Shown one piece after another: positions 7,189 to 16,687 of a stretch of 64,000 nt of DNA. The position numbers and the translations under genes were made by a program. Positions within the stretch are counted from its first letter, which is position 1. Every line of letters starts with the position of its first letter. This DNA comes from Curtobacterium sp. MCJR17_055 (GTDB lineage Bacteria > Actinomycetota > Actinomycetes > Actinomycetales > Microbacteriaceae), in NCBI RefSeq assembly GCF_003224335.1, contig NZ_QKLF01000003.1, forward strand, positions 1 to 64,000. The letters are read 5' to 3'. The notes beneath the pieces are model-generated. The model saw only the letters and a program-made list of their open reading frames with translations, was not told the origin of the DNA and ran no database searches.

Positions 7189-8256
7189 TCAGACGGTCCG
7201 GATGCTGCTGGTCGCACCGAGCGGGCGGCCGCGCCGCCGCTCGACCGCACGCCCGACGGCGAGGAGCACGAGGCTCACCAGCGCGCCGAGGAGGGTCTGG
7301 CCGATCCGGTCGAGTGCGAGGAGCGTCGGCGCTTCGGGCACGCTGAGCCACGAGACCGCGAGGGCGAGCGGGGTGAGGAACAGCAGGCAGACGGCGTAGT
7401 TCCGGGCGACGAACACCTCGGCCCCGAACTGTCCGACGACCGCGATCACGACGATCCACCAGGCCGAGGGCTCGAGCAGCAGGATCCCGACCGCGATCAC
7501 CGTGCCGCCGACCGTGCCCACGACGCGCTGGACCGCGCGCGAGACGGTGTGCCGCTGCCGGAGCGCGGGCAGCGTCGACACGACGGCGATGACCGCCCAG
7601 TACGGGTGCCCGAGGCCGGGCAGTGCCTCGGCGAGGGCACCGGCAGCGAGTGCACCGACGACGTTGAGGGCGACCGTCTCCCAGAGGGCCGAGGTCCGGA
7701 GGACCGCGAGGGAACGGTGCTTGCGGTCCGCGAGCGGGCGGAAGCGGTGCGGCGCGTGCGGGTGCAGGACCAGCCGGAACGCGGCGCCGGACATCGCGAC
7801 GAGCCACGCCCAGGCCACCGCGCAGAGGATGACCGTCGCCACGAGGGGCAGGTCGGACGGACGCACGGGCACGAGCGCGGACACCACGAAGGCGAACACC
7901 GGGAAGATCGGCTGTGCCGGGATCGCCCGGAGTGCCGTCAGTGTGCCGACCGCGCCGACGATGACGACGACGAGCCCGACTCCCTGCAGCCAGAGCGGCG
8001 CGCCGAGGAGGGCGACGGCGATGCCCGCCGCCATGCACACGACCTGCATCGCGCCGGCGACCCCGGTCGTCACGGCGCGCTGTCGGTAGGGCTCGGTCGC
8101 GCCGAAGATCGCCGTGAACCCGGCGAACACCGCGAAGGCGGCGTACTGCGGCAGGCCGAGCGCGATGAGGAGTGCCAGCGGCACCCCACCGGCGATCGCG
8201 GCGCGGGCCGCGCCCTCGAGGTTGGTGGTGCGGGTCGAGTGCGCGGGCGTCGTCAT
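7189..8256 (-). CDS. FUSC-family membrane protein
   Basis: A 355-residue integral membrane protein with two halves of hydrophobic segments, as in aromatic-acid/fusaric-acid exporter-type (FUSC) proteins. The C-terminal half holds the family block GHPYWAVIAVVSTLPALRQR followed by GTVGGTVIAV. It probably exports small aromatic or other organic acids, but the substrate is not shown. It is divergent from leuC, with 145 bases between the starts. Confidence 0.8.
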   Translation of the reverse strand: MTTPAHSTRTTNLEGAARAAIAGGVPLALLIALGLPQYAAFAVFAGFTAIFGATEPYRQRAVTTGVAGAMQVVCMAAGIAVALLGAPLWLQGVGLVVVIVGAVGTLTALRAIPAQPIFPVFAFVVSALVPVRPSDLPLVATVILCAVAWAWLVAMSGAAFRLVLHPHAPHRFRPLADRKHRSLAVLRTSALWETVALNVVGALAAGALAEALPGLGHPYWAVIAVVSTLPALRQRHTVSRAVQRVVGTVGGTVIAVGILLLEPSAWWIVVIAVVGQFGAEVFVARNYAVCLLFLTPLALAVSWLSVPEAPTLLALDRIGQTLLGALVSLVLLAVGRAVERRRGRPLGATSSIRTV

Positions 8257-8325
8257 GTCCCCGCCATCCTCTCACCGCGACGGGTGTCGGGGACCGCGGG
8301 GCGGGCCTCCCGGGCGTCGTCGCGA

Positions 8326-8337
8326 TTGGTATACCAA
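8326..8337. promoter_or_regulatory. Perfect 12-base palindrome, candidate operator of leuCD
   Basis: TTGGTATACCAA is perfectly self-complementary and stands out in this G+C-rich DNA. It lies between a TACCAT -10-like box (8343-8348) and the position expected for the -35 box, 64 bases before leuC. That is the usual place for a repressor to block polymerase. No regulator gene lies next to it, so the protein that binds is unknown. Confidence 0.55.
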
Positions 8338-8401
8338 GCTGCTACCATGCTCGGACGACGCCGTGACAGCGGGGTCGGAACGCGGATGAGGAGGCACGGG
8401 C

Positions 8402-9853
8402 ATGGGCAGGACGCTCGCCGAGAAGGTGTGGGACGACCACGTCGTCGTCAAGGGTGAGGACGGCAACCCGGACCTCCTCTACATCGACCTCCACCTGGTG
8501 CACGAGGTGACGAGCCCGCAGGCCTTCGACGGCCTGCGGCAGGCCGGTCGTCCGGTGCGACGCCTGGACCTCACCATCGCCACCGAGGACCACAACACCC
8601 CGACGCTCGCCATCGACCGGCCGATCGCGGACCCGACCAGCCGCACGCAGATCGAGACGCTCCGCCGCAACTGCGAGGAGTTCGGCGTCCGCCTGCACTC
8701 GCTGGGCGACAAGGAGCAGGGGATCGTGCACGTGGTCGGTCCGCAGCTCGGACTGACGATGCCCGGCATCACGGTCGTCTGCGGGGACTCGCACACCTCG
8801 ACGCACGGGGCCTTCGGCGCCATGGCGTTCGGCATCGGCACGAGCGAGGTCGAGCACGTCCTCGCCACGCAGACGCTGCCGCTCAAGCCCTTCAAGACGA
8901 TGGCGGTGACCGTCGAGGGCACGCTGCGCCCGGGCGTCACGGCGAAGGACATCATCCTGGCGGTCATCGCGCAGATCGGCACCGGCGGCGGACAGGGCTA
9001 CGTGCTCGAGTACCGCGGCTCCGCGATCCGGGCGCTCTCCATGGAGGGCCGCATGACGATCTGCAACATGTCGATCGAGGCCGGTGCCCGTGCGGGCATG
9101 GTCGCCCCCGACCAGACCACGTACGACTACGTCCAGGGCCGCGACCACGCCCCGACGGGCGCCGACTGGGACGAGGCCGTCGCGTACTGGGACACCCTCG
9201 CGACCGACGACGACGCCGTGTTCGACGCCGAGGTCTTCATCGACGCGGACGCCCTCGAGCCCTTCGTCACCTGGGGGACGAACCCCGGTCAGGGCGTCTC
9301 GCTGTCCGACTCGGTCCCGTCGCCGTCCGACTTCACCGACCCGAACGACCAGGCCGCGGCCTCCCGAGCCCTCGAGTACATGGACATCGCCGCCGGGACG
9401 CCGATGAAGGACATCGCCGTCGACGCCGTGTTCATGGGCTCGTGCACCAACTCCCGCATCGAGGACCTGCGCGCCTTCGCGTCGGTCATCCGCGGGCGTC
9501 AGAAGGCGCCGGGCGTGCGGGTGATGGTCGTGCCGGGGTCCGCCCGGGTGCGCCTGGAGGCCGAGGCCGAGGGCCTGGACCGGGTGTTCACCGAGTTCGG
9601 TGCGGAGTGGCGCTTCGCCGGCTGCTCGATGTGCCTCGGCATGAACCCGGACCAGCTCGCGCCGGGGGAGCGCTGTGCCTCGACCTCGAACCGCAACTTC
9701 GAGGGGCGGCAGGGCAAGGGCGGCCGGACCCACCTGGTCTCGCCGCTCGTGGCCGCGGCGACCGCTGTCCGCGGAACGCTGTCGAGCCCGTGGGACCTGG
9801 AAGAGGACGACGCCCGCCTGGCCGTGCCGGCGACGGCTGGAGGGAACAACTGA
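8402..9853 (+). CDS. leuC: 3-isopropylmalate dehydratase large subunit
   Basis: A 483-residue aconitase-superfamily protein. With LeuD it converts 2-isopropylmalate to 3-isopropylmalate in leucine biosynthesis. The [4Fe-4S] cluster cysteines are visible as C348 (GSCTNS) and C408/C411 ([10 protein letters not shown]). The [14 protein letters not shown] block is intact. ATG at 8402 follows a GAGGAGG ribosome binding site (about 8389). Its stop overlaps the leuD start (TGATG). A palindrome in the promoter suggests control. Confidence 0.97.
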   Translation: MGRTLAEKVWDDHVVVKGEDGNPDLLYIDLHLVHEVTSPQAFDGLRQAGRPVRRLDLTIATEDHNTPTLAIDRPIADPTSRTQIETLRRNCEEFGVRLHSLGDKEQGIVHVVGPQLGLTMPGITVVCGDSHTSTHGAFGAMAFGIGTSEVEHVLATQTLPLKPFKTMAVTVEGTLRPGVTAKDIILAVIAQIGTGGGQGYVLEYRGSAIRALSMEGRMTICNMSIEAGARAGMVAPDQTTYDYVQGRDHAPTGADWDEAVAYWDTLATDDDAVFDAEVFIDADALEPFVTWGTNPGQGVSLSDSVPSPSDFTDPNDQAAASRALEYMDIAAGTPMKDIAVDAVFMGSCTNSRIEDLRAFASVIRGRQKAPGVRVMVVPGSARVRLEAEAEGLDRVFTEFGAEWRFAGCSMCLGMNPDQLAPGERCASTSNRNFEGRQGKGGRTHLVSPLVAAATAVRGTLSSPWDLEEDDARLAVPATAGGNN

Positions 9854-10449
9854 TGGAGAAGATCGGCACCGTCACCGGGATCGCGGCACCGCTGAAGCGG
9901 TCGAACGTCGACACCGACCAGATCATCCCCGCGGTCTACCTCAAGCGGGTCACGAAGACCGGGTTCGAGGACGCGCTGTTCTCCGGTTGGCGCCAGGACC
10001 CCGACTTCGTGCTCAACCAGCCCGCCTACCAGGGCGCGAAGGTCCTGGTCGCCGGCCCGGACTTCGGCACCGGGTCCTCCCGCGAGCACGCAGTGTGGGC
10101 GCTGCGCGACTTCGGGTTCCGCGTGGTCGTCTCACCCCGTTTCGCGGACATCTTCAAGGGCAACGCCGGCAAGCAGGGACTGGTCACCGCGATGGTGTCC
10201 GAGCCCGAGATCGAGCGGATGTGGGCGGCGATCGAGGCCCAGCCCGGGATCGAGGCGACCGTCGACCTGGCGACACAGCGCGTGTCGATCGGCGACATGG
10301 ACGTGGCTTTCGAGATCGACGCTTACACTCGTTGGCGGTTGATGGAAGGGCTCGACGACATCGGGCTCACCCTCCGTGACGAGACCTCGATCACGGAGTT
10401 CGAATCCCGCCGCTCCCGTTGGCGGCCGAAGACATTGCCGGTGAAGTAG
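9853..10449 (+). CDS. leuD: 3-isopropylmalate dehydratase small subunit
   Basis: A 198-residue swivel-domain partner of LeuC. It shows [17 protein letters not shown] and the substrate-loop region [17 protein letters not shown]. It begins by a one-base TGATG overlap with leuC, so subunits are made in a coupled way. The C-terminal [10 protein letters not shown] is a normal LeuD end. Its stop overlaps the start of murA (TAGTG), which ties amino acid and peptidoglycan genes into one transcript. Confidence 0.97.
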   Translation: MEKIGTVTGIAAPLKRSNVDTDQIIPAVYLKRVTKTGFEDALFSGWRQDPDFVLNQPAYQGAKVLVAGPDFGTGSSREHAVWALRDFGFRVVVSPRFADIFKGNAGKQGLVTAMVSEPEIERMWAAIEAQPGIEATVDLATQRVSIGDMDVAFEIDAYTRWRLMEGLDDIGLTLRDETSITEFESRRSRWRPKTLPVK

Positions 10450-11816
10450 TGAACTCTCTCGTACAGGACGCAGCAGCTGCAGGGGCGCGCGTCGGGTTGA
10501 AGTCGGACGAGATCGTCATCCGGGGCGGCAAGCCGCTCGTGGGACGCATCGAGGTCCGCGGTGCGAAGAACCTGGCGACCAAGGCCATGGTCGCTGCGCT
10601 CCTCGGCGACACCCCGTCGATCCTCAAGGACGTCCCGGACATCTCCGACGTCAAGGTCGTGCGCGGCCTGCTCGAGGTGCACGGTGTCCGCGTGACGGAC
10701 CCCGCCCGTGGCGAGCTCATCCTCGACCCCTCGCGCGTGGAGTCGGCGCACTTCGCCGAGATCGACGCGCACGCCGGCTCGAGCCGGATCCCGATCCTGT
10801 TCTGCGGTCCGCTGCTGCACAAGCTCGGCGAGGCGTTCATCCCCGACCTCGGCGGCTGCCGCATCGGCGACCGCCCGATCGACTTCCACCTCGACGCACT
10901 GCGCGCCATGGGTGCCGTCGTCGACAAGCAGGTCTCGGGCATCCACATCACGGCCCCGAACGGCCTCAAGGGCGCGAACATCGAGCTCCCCTACCCGAGC
11001 GTCGGCGCGACCGAGCAGGTCCTGCTCTCGTCCGTCCTCGCCGAGGGCACCACCGAGCTGCGGAACGCCGCGATCGAGCCCGAGATCATGGACCTCATCG
11101 CGATCCTGCAGAAGATGGGCGCGATCGTCACGGTCGAACCGAGCCGCACGATCTTCATCGAAGGCGTCAAGTCGCTCCGCGGCTACACGCACCGTGCGAT
11201 CAACGACCGCAACGAGGCCGCGAGCTGGGCCTCCGCCGCGCTGGCGACCAACGGCGACATCTTCGTCGAGGGCGCCAAGCAGCAGGAGCTCATGACGTTC
11301 CTCAACGTCTTCCGGAAGGTCGGCGGCGGGTTCGACATCCAGGAGGACGGCATCCGGTTCTACCGCGAGCTCGACGTCCTCAAGCCCGTCGTCATCGAGA
11401 CCGACGTGCACCCCGGCTTCATGACCGACTGGCAGCAGCCCCTCGTCGTCGCGCTCACGCAGGCCGAGGGCCAGAGCGTCGTGCACGAGACCGTCTACGA
11501 GAACCGCTTCGGCTTCACCGACGCGCTCAACGAGATGGGTGCCGACATCGTCGTGCACAAGGAGGGCCTGCCCGGCCACGACCGTCGCGTCGCCCGTCGT
11601 CCCTTCGAGCAGGCCGCGGTCATCACCGGCCCGACCAAGCTGCACGGCGCGAACGTCCGCGTCCCGGACCTCCGCGGCGGCTTCAGCCACCTCATCGCGG
11701 CACTGACCGCGGAGGGCGAGTCGCACATCACGAACGTCGGCATCATCAGCCGCGGGTACGAGCACTTCATCCCGAAGCTCCGCAAGCTCGGCGCGGACTT
11801 CGACTTCGCCGGCTGA
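10449..11816 (+). CDS. murA: UDP-N-acetylglucosamine 1-carboxyvinyltransferase
   Basis: A 455-residue enzyme of the first committed step of peptidoglycan synthesis: it transfers enolpyruvate from PEP to UDP-GlcNAc. The RGAKNLATKAM motif and the LGGCRIGDRPID loop with the PEP-binding cysteine (C137, the residue alkylated by fosfomycin in MurA) are present. The GTG at 10449 overlaps the leuD stop and is preferred over an in-frame ATG at 10419 that would lie inside leuD. The repeat of the inside-out alpha/beta fold is complete. Confidence 0.95.
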   Translation: MNSLVQDAAAAGARVGLKSDEIVIRGGKPLVGRIEVRGAKNLATKAMVAALLGDTPSILKDVPDISDVKVVRGLLEVHGVRVTDPARGELILDPSRVESAHFAEIDAHAGSSRIPILFCGPLLHKLGEAFIPDLGGCRIGDRPIDFHLDALRAMGAVVDKQVSGIHITAPNGLKGANIELPYPSVGATEQVLLSSVLAEGTTELRNAAIEPEIMDLIAILQKMGAIVTVEPSRTIFIEGVKSLRGYTHRAINDRNEAASWASAALATNGDIFVEGAKQQELMTFLNVFRKVGGGFDIQEDGIRFYRELDVLKPVVIETDVHPGFMTDWQQPLVVALTQAEGQSVVHETVYENRFGFTDALNEMGADIVVHKEGLPGHDRRVARRPFEQAAVITGPTKLHGANVRVPDLRGGFSHLIAALTAEGESHITNVGIISRGYEHFIPKLRKLGADFDFAG

Positions 11817-11817
11817 C

Positions 11818-12693
11818 GTGGCGGAGCAGCACGACCACGGCGGCACCGGTGACGGTGCCGCCGTGGCACGACCGACGACCGGGCCCGACGCGCTGGAACT
11901 GCCACAGGTGGGACGACCCGGAGAGGTCCGCACGGGCCTCCCGGTCCCCGGTCGGCGGTGGCGACGCGGCGAGCTGAACCGGGCCTTCCGGATCACCGGG
12001 TCCGTCGTGATCCCGACCATCCGGTTCGCCTCCGGCTACCGCTGGCACGGCCCGAACCGGTTGCCGGAGGAGGGGGCGTTCGTCCTCGCCCCGAACCACT
12101 ACACGAACATCGACCCGCTCGTCGTCGGGACGACCGTGTGGCTGCACCGTCGATCGCCGCGGTTCCTCGCGAAGGCGTCGCTGTTCCGCGTGCCGGTGTT
12201 CGGCAAGCTCATGAGCGGTATGGGGCAGATCCCCGTCGAGCGCAACGGCCGGACCCGCCTGAACGACCCGCTGAAGGGCGGCAAGGGACTCGTGTCGAAC
12301 GGCGGCGCAGTCATCGTCTACCCCGAGGGCACGCTCACCCGTGACCCGGACCTGTGGCCGATGCGCGGCAAGACCGGGGCGGCGCGGATCGCCCTCGAGA
12401 ACGACGTCCCGCTCATCCCGATGGCCCACTGGGGCACGCAGCGGATCATGGCGCGGTACGGCAAGAAGCTCCGCCTGTTCCCGCCGGCGAAGGTCGACAT
12501 CGTCTACGGCGAGCCGCTCGACCTGTCGCGGTGGCGTGGGAAGCCGGTCGACCAGCAAGCCCTCACCGAGGTGACCGCGCTGCTCATGGAGCGCATCACC
12601 GCGCTGCTCGAGGGCCTCCGCGGTGAGCAGGCGCCCGCCGAGCGCTGGGACCCGACCGCGAACAAGCAGAAGGAGACCGGCAAGTTTGAGTGA
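11818..12693 (+). CDS. plsC: 1-acyl-sn-glycerol-3-phosphate acyltransferase family protein
   Basis: A 291-residue acyltransferase acting at the inner membrane face in phosphatidic acid synthesis. The NHx4D motif appears as NHYTNID, the second motif as VERNGRTR and the third as VIVYPEGTLTRDP. It begins with GTG one base after the murA stop. An N-terminal extension of about 60 residues, rich in Gly, Asp and Arg, precedes the conserved domain. The next gene makes glycerol phosphate, the backbone of its substrate. Confidence 0.9.
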   Translation: MAEQHDHGGTGDGAAVARPTTGPDALELPQVGRPGEVRTGLPVPGRRWRRGELNRAFRITGSVVIPTIRFASGYRWHGPNRLPEEGAFVLAPNHYTNIDPLVVGTTVWLHRRSPRFLAKASLFRVPVFGKLMSGMGQIPVERNGRTRLNDPLKGGKGLVSNGGAVIVYPEGTLTRDPDLWPMRGKTGAARIALENDVPLIPMAHWGTQRIMARYGKKLRLFPPAKVDIVYGEPLDLSRWRGKPVDQQALTEVTALLMERITALLEGLRGEQAPAERWDPTANKQKETGKFE

Positions 12694-13813
12694 CGCAGCC
12701 GACCGGACCAGCGCGCCCGGCCTCCGCCCGCACGACGACCACCCGGACCCCTCCGTCGCAGCCCGCGGCGCCGTGGACACCGCCGCGATCCGCGTCGTCA
12801 TGCAGTCGACCGACAAGCCACGGGTCGCCGTGATCGGTGCCGGCAGCTGGGGGACCACGTTCGCCAAGGTGCTCGCCGAGGGCGGGGCCGAGACCGTGCT
12901 CTGGGCCCGGCGTCCCGAGGTCGCGCGGGAGATCACCGAGACGAAGCGGAACTCGGAGTACCTGCCCGGCATCAACCTGCCGCGGACCCTCACCGCGTCG
13001 ACGTCGCTGGCAGCGGTGCTGTCCGGTGCCGAGCAGGTCTACGTGTCGGTGCCGTCGCAGACGCTGCGCTCGAACCTCGCCGCCATCCGCGAACTCCTGC
13101 CCGCGGATGTGCCCGTCGTGAGCCTCATGAAGGGCGTGGAGAAGGCGACCGGCCTGCGGATGAGCGAGGTGCTCCTCGACGGCCTCGGCATCGACCAGGA
13201 CCGCATCGCCGTCGCGAGCGGACCGAACCTGGCGCTCGAGATCGCCCGCCGGCAGCCCACCGCGGCCGTCGTGTCGTCGTCCAGTGCGGACACCGCGACC
13301 GCCGTGGCAGCCGTGGCGACGAACCCGTACTTCCGCTCCTTCATCAACACCGACGTGATCGGCACCGAGTTCGGTGGGGTCCTCAAGAACCTCATCGCGG
13401 TGGCGATCGGCATCGTCGACGGTGTCGGGTACGGCGAGAACACCAAGGCGTCGATCATCACCCGCGGCCTCGCCGAGATGACCGAGTTCGCGGTGTCGCT
13501 CGGCGCGCAGCCGTCGACGCTGTCCGGTCTCGCGGGCCTCGGCGACCTCATCGCCACCTGCCAGTCGCCGCTGTCGCGCAACAACACCGCCGGGCGCCTG
13601 CTCGGGCAGGGGTACCGGTTCGACGAGGTCGTGCGGCAGATGAACCAGACCGCGGAGGGCCTGGCCTCGGTCGCGCCCATCCTCGAGCTGGCCCGGGCGA
13701 ACGGCGTCGACATGCCCATCGTCGGACAGGTGGGCGAGGTCCTCGCCGGTAGGCTCGATCCGCGCAACATCGCGCCGCACCTCACGGAGACCGACGAGCC
13801 CCAGGGCGAGTGA
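12686..13813 (+). CDS. gpsA: NAD(P)-dependent glycerol-3-phosphate dehydrogenase
   Basis: Reduces dihydroxyacetone phosphate to sn-glycerol-3-phosphate for membrane lipids. The N-terminal Rossmann motif VAVIGAGSWGTTFAKVLAEG, the MKGVEKATG and GTEFGGVLKNL blocks, and the C-terminal GLAGLGDLIATCQSPLSRNN are all present. Start is uncertain: TTG at 12686 has AGGAG ten bases upstream and overlaps plsC, while ATG at 12800 gives the usual family length (337 residues) but has no ribosome binding site. I list the TTG start (375 residues), whose extra N-terminus is polar and unconserved in appearance. Confidence 0.93.
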   Translation: MSDAADRTSAPGLRPHDDHPDPSVAARGAVDTAAIRVVMQSTDKPRVAVIGAGSWGTTFAKVLAEGGAETVLWARRPEVAREITETKRNSEYLPGINLPRTLTASTSLAAVLSGAEQVYVSVPSQTLRSNLAAIRELLPADVPVVSLMKGVEKATGLRMSEVLLDGLGIDQDRIAVASGPNLALEIARRQPTAAVVSSSSADTATAVAAVATNPYFRSFINTDVIGTEFGGVLKNLIAVAIGIVDGVGYGENTKASIITRGLAEMTEFAVSLGAQPSTLSGLAGLGDLIATCQSPLSRNNTAGRLLGQGYRFDEVVRQMNQTAEGLASVAPILELARANGVDMPIVGQVGEVLAGRLDPRNIAPHLTETDEPQGE

Positions 13814-13844
13814 CCGGTCCCGGTACCCACCGCTTGGAGCGTCC

Positions 13845-14990
13845 ATGAGCAGCACCGCGCCCGCATCCGAACCGACCGACGCCGAGCGCACGCCGAGCGG
13901 CACCGACGAGCGGACCACCGTCGCCGTGCTCTTCGGTGGCCGGTCGAGCGAGCACGAGATCAGCTGCGTGACCGCCGGCGGCATCATGGACGTCGTCGAC
14001 CGCGACCGGTACGACCTGCTGCCGATCGGCATCACGAAGGACGGGGCGTTCACGCTCCAGGCGGACGACCCGTCGGTCTGGGCACTCCGGGGTCAGGAGC
14101 TCCCGACCGTGCCGGACAACGGCACCCGCGTCCGTTTCCCGCTCTCCGGCGACTCCCGTGGGTTCTCCGTCGAACTGCCGGACGGCTCGGTCGAGTCGCT
14201 CGGGGACGTCGACGTCGTCTTCCCGATCCTGCACGGACCCTTCGGCGAGGACGGCACCGTCCAGGGCCTGCTCGAGACCGCCGGCCTGCCCTACGTCGGC
14301 GACGGCGTCCTGGCGAGCGCCCTGGCCATGGACAAGCACGTCGCGAAGGCGGTCCTCGAGCACGCCGGGCTCCGGGTCGCCCCGTGGACGACGGTGCTCC
14401 GTCGGCAGTGGCAGGCCGATCCGGTCGACGTCGCCGAGACCGTCGCCGCGCACGGCTTCCCGCTGTTCGTGAAGCCCGCACGCGCCGGGTCGAGCATGGG
14501 CGTCTCGCGCGTCGACGACCCCGCTCAGCTCGGTGCGGCGATGGACCTCGCCTTCGAGCACGACAGCAAGGTCATCGTCGAGCCGCGGGTCGTCGGCCGC
14601 GAGGTCGAGGTCGCCGTGCTCGAGGGTCGTGACGGCGTGCCGCGGACGAGCCTGCCCGGGGAGATCGTCGTCGCCGAGGACGGCTTCTACGACTTCGCCG
14701 CCAAGTACCTGGGCGGTGACGAGCAGCTGCTGTGCCCGGCCCCGCTCACCGAGGCGGAGACCGACGAGATCCGTTCCGTCGGAGCGCGTGCCTTCGAGGC
14801 GATCGGCGGCGCCGGGCTGGCCCGTGTGGACTGCTTCCTGACGGACGACGGCTTCGTCGTGAACGAGGTCAACACCATGCCGGGGTTCACCCCGTTCTCG
14901 ATGTACCCGCGCTGCTGGGCGGCGTCGGGGCTGCCCTACCCGGAACTCGTCGCGGAGCTCATCGAGTTGGGACGCGCCGCGGTCCGCTGA
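13845..14990 (+). CDS. ddl: D-alanine--D-alanine ligase
   Basis: A 381-residue ATP-grasp enzyme that joins two D-alanines for the peptidoglycan stem peptide. The N-terminal VAVLFGGRSSEHEISCVTA, the glycine-rich loop ARAGSSMGVSRV and the metal-binding C-terminal segment FVVNEVNTMPGFTPFSMYP are intact. ATG at 13845 follows a TTGGAG ribosome binding site. It closes the murA-plsC-gpsA-ddl envelope string and ends 12 bases before a convergent lipoprotein gene. Confidence 0.96.
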   Translation: MSSTAPASEPTDAERTPSGTDERTTVAVLFGGRSSEHEISCVTAGGIMDVVDRDRYDLLPIGITKDGAFTLQADDPSVWALRGQELPTVPDNGTRVRFPLSGDSRGFSVELPDGSVESLGDVDVVFPILHGPFGEDGTVQGLLETAGLPYVGDGVLASALAMDKHVAKAVLEHAGLRVAPWTTVLRRQWQADPVDVAETVAAHGFPLFVKPARAGSSMGVSRVDDPAQLGAAMDLAFEHDSKVIVEPRVVGREVEVAVLEGRDGVPRTSLPGEIVVAEDGFYDFAAKYLGGDEQLLCPAPLTEAETDEIRSVGARAFEAIGGAGLARVDCFLTDDGFVVNEVNTMPGFTPFSMYPRCWAASGLPYPELVAELIELGRAAVR

Positions 14991-15002
14991 GGACCGTCCG
15001 GG

Positions 15003-15485
15003 TCAGTCGACGTCCTGCGGGTCGAGGCAGCGGTGGCCGTCCTCCGGCAGCCGTGACACGGCGTCACCGAGGTCCTGCAGGGCGTCGCCCGTCGCGCGGG
15101 AGGTGTCGATGACGACCTGGACCGCGGGGGACCGGCCGAACGTCGTGTAGACGACCTCCTTCCCCCGGTCGTCGCGGATCCAGTCCACGGAGCCCTGCGA
15201 GAAGCACGGCAGGTCGGAGACGGTCGGCACGGCGACACCGCAGTGGTAGAGCACGGCGGAGGGGGACCCCCACGCCGCCGTGGCCTGTGCGGAGGTGTTG
15301 CGGAGCGCCAGGGTGTCGTTGACGACCGCGGGCAGGCGGACCTGGGCATCGGCACACGCGGCCGCGTCCGCTGCGGGAGCGGGCTCCATGCGGACCGCGT
15401 TCGTGCAGCCGGACAGCCCGGCCACGACCGCCGCCGCGGCGAGCACGGTGGCGATGATGCGGGGTCCTCGGCGCGCGGTGTCCAT
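15003..15485 (-). CDS. DUF3515 lipoprotein
   Basis: A 160-residue secreted protein with an N-terminal signal (IIATVLAAAAVVAGLSGC) ending in a lipobox LSGC, so it is probably a lipid-anchored surface protein. The rest, with cysteines in AACADAQV, YHCGVAVP and PCFSQGS, fits the actinobacterial DUF3515 family. Function unknown. Start at ATG 15485 is supported by the lipoprotein signal and by a -10 box eight bases upstream. It is divergent from thiL with only 24 bases between start codons. Confidence 0.85.
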   Translation of the reverse strand: MDTARRGPRIIATVLAAAAVVAGLSGCTNAVRMEPAPAADAAACADAQVRLPAVVNDTLALRNTSAQATAAWGSPSAVLYHCGVAVPTVSDLPCFSQGSVDWIRDDRGKEVVYTTFGRSPAVQVVIDTSRATGDALQDLGDAVSRLPEDGHRCLDPQDVD

Positions 15486-15493
15486 CGGCGTCC

Positions 15494-15503
15494 AGGCTAC
15501 CGT
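15494..15503. promoter_or_regulatory. Overlapping divergent -10 boxes (DUF3515 gene and thiL)
   Basis: On the plus strand TACCGT (15498-15503) ends six bases before the thiL GTG. On the minus strand TAGCCT (15499-15494) ends eight bases before the DUF3515 ATG. The two boxes share bases 15498-15499, so both polymerases cannot occupy the site at once and each -35 region lies in the other gene. Confidence 0.55.
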
Positions 15504-15509
15504 TCTCGT

Positions 15510-16613
15510 GTGGACGCGACGCACGACGAGCACCAGCACGAGCACCGCACCGACGGTCCCGACGGCGTCGACGGGCGGGCGACCGCCGGAGCACAGCGCA
15601 CGACCGTCGGAGCGCTCGGCGAACTCGCGGTGCTCGACCGGGTCACGCGACGCCTCCCCGCCGGGTCCCCGGTCCTCGGGCCCGGGGACGACTGCGCCGT
15701 CGTCGCCGCCCCCGACGGCCGCTTCGTCGTGACCACGGACATGATGGTGCACGGCCCGGACTTCCGGTGGGCGTGGTCCTCGCCCGAGGACGTCGGCTGG
15801 AAGGCCGCCGCCACGAACCTCTCCGACGTCGCCGCGATGGGCGCCGTGCCCTCCGGTCTCGTCGTCGCGATCGCGGCTCCGCCGGACACCCAGGTCGCGG
15901 TGCTGGAGGGCGTCGCGGACGGGTTCCGACTCGCCGTCGACGCCCTCGCTCCGGGGTGCGGGGTGGTCGGCGGCGACCTGTCCACGTCGGCGACGTTCTC
16001 GCTGACCGTCACCGCGTTCGGGGACCTCGGAGGGCGGGACCCCGTCGTCCGGTCCGGTGCCCGGGTCGGTGACGTCCTCGCTGTCTCCGGGGAGCTCGGC
16101 GCCGCCGCCCGCGGCCTGGCCCGGCTGTTCCGGGACGGCGTCGACGCCGCGGGGGAGCCCGACGTCGAGCGGGTCCGGGCGAGCGGGGCCGACACGGACC
16201 CCGACGTCGCCCGGCAGCGCCGCCCGGTCCCCCCGATCGCCGACGGTCCGCTGGCTGCCGCAGCCGGTGCGACGGCGATGCTCGACCTGTCCGACGGGCT
16301 CGCGATCGACGCAGGGCGCCTCGCCCGGGCGAGTGGCGTGACCCTGGAACTCGACCCGGCCGAGGCGTCGGCGCCCGACGGGGTGGTGGACGAGGTCGCG
16401 CTGCACGGCGGCGAGGACCACGGGCTGCTGGCGACCTTCCCGGTCGGGACGCGCCTGCCGGGCGGCTTCCGCCGGATCGGCGTGGTGCGCGAGCGCACGT
16501 CCCACGCGGGAGCGGACCATGCGGAGCGGTCCGTGGACCTGGTTCGTGGCGGGACGCCCGTCCCGACGACGGGGTGGGACCCGTACGCGGACTGGGACGG
16601 CGTCGCGGGCTGA
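15510..16613 (+). CDS. thiL: Thiamine-monophosphate kinase
   Basis: A 367-residue kinase that makes thiamine diphosphate from thiamine monophosphate. It has the N-terminal LGPGDDCAVV, the substrate/metal block VTTDMMVHGPDFRW, GWKAAATNLSDVAAMG and the C-terminal AMLDLSDGLAIDAGRLA. The GTG at 15510 is chosen because a -10 box ends six bases earlier (leaderless). A histidine-rich leader peptide segment THDEHQHEH opens the protein, which is unusual but short. No thiamine riboswitch can fit in the 24-base gap upstream. Confidence 0.92.
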   Translation: MDATHDEHQHEHRTDGPDGVDGRATAGAQRTTVGALGELAVLDRVTRRLPAGSPVLGPGDDCAVVAAPDGRFVVTTDMMVHGPDFRWAWSSPEDVGWKAAATNLSDVAAMGAVPSGLVVAIAAPPDTQVAVLEGVADGFRLAVDALAPGCGVVGGDLSTSATFSLTVTAFGDLGGRDPVVRSGARVGDVLAVSGELGAAARGLARLFRDGVDAAGEPDVERVRASGADTDPDVARQRRPVPPIADGPLAAAAGATAMLDLSDGLAIDAGRLARASGVTLELDPAEASAPDGVVDEVALHGGEDHGLLATFPVGTRLPGGFRRIGVVRERTSHAGADHAERSVDLVRGGTPVPTTGWDPYADWDGVAG

Positions 16614-16687
16614 CGCAAAGTCGCACCCCCGCGCGCTCCGGCACCGGCCCGGCAGCAGGTCCGGCTCCGGTCGGAGCGGCGGTAGCC

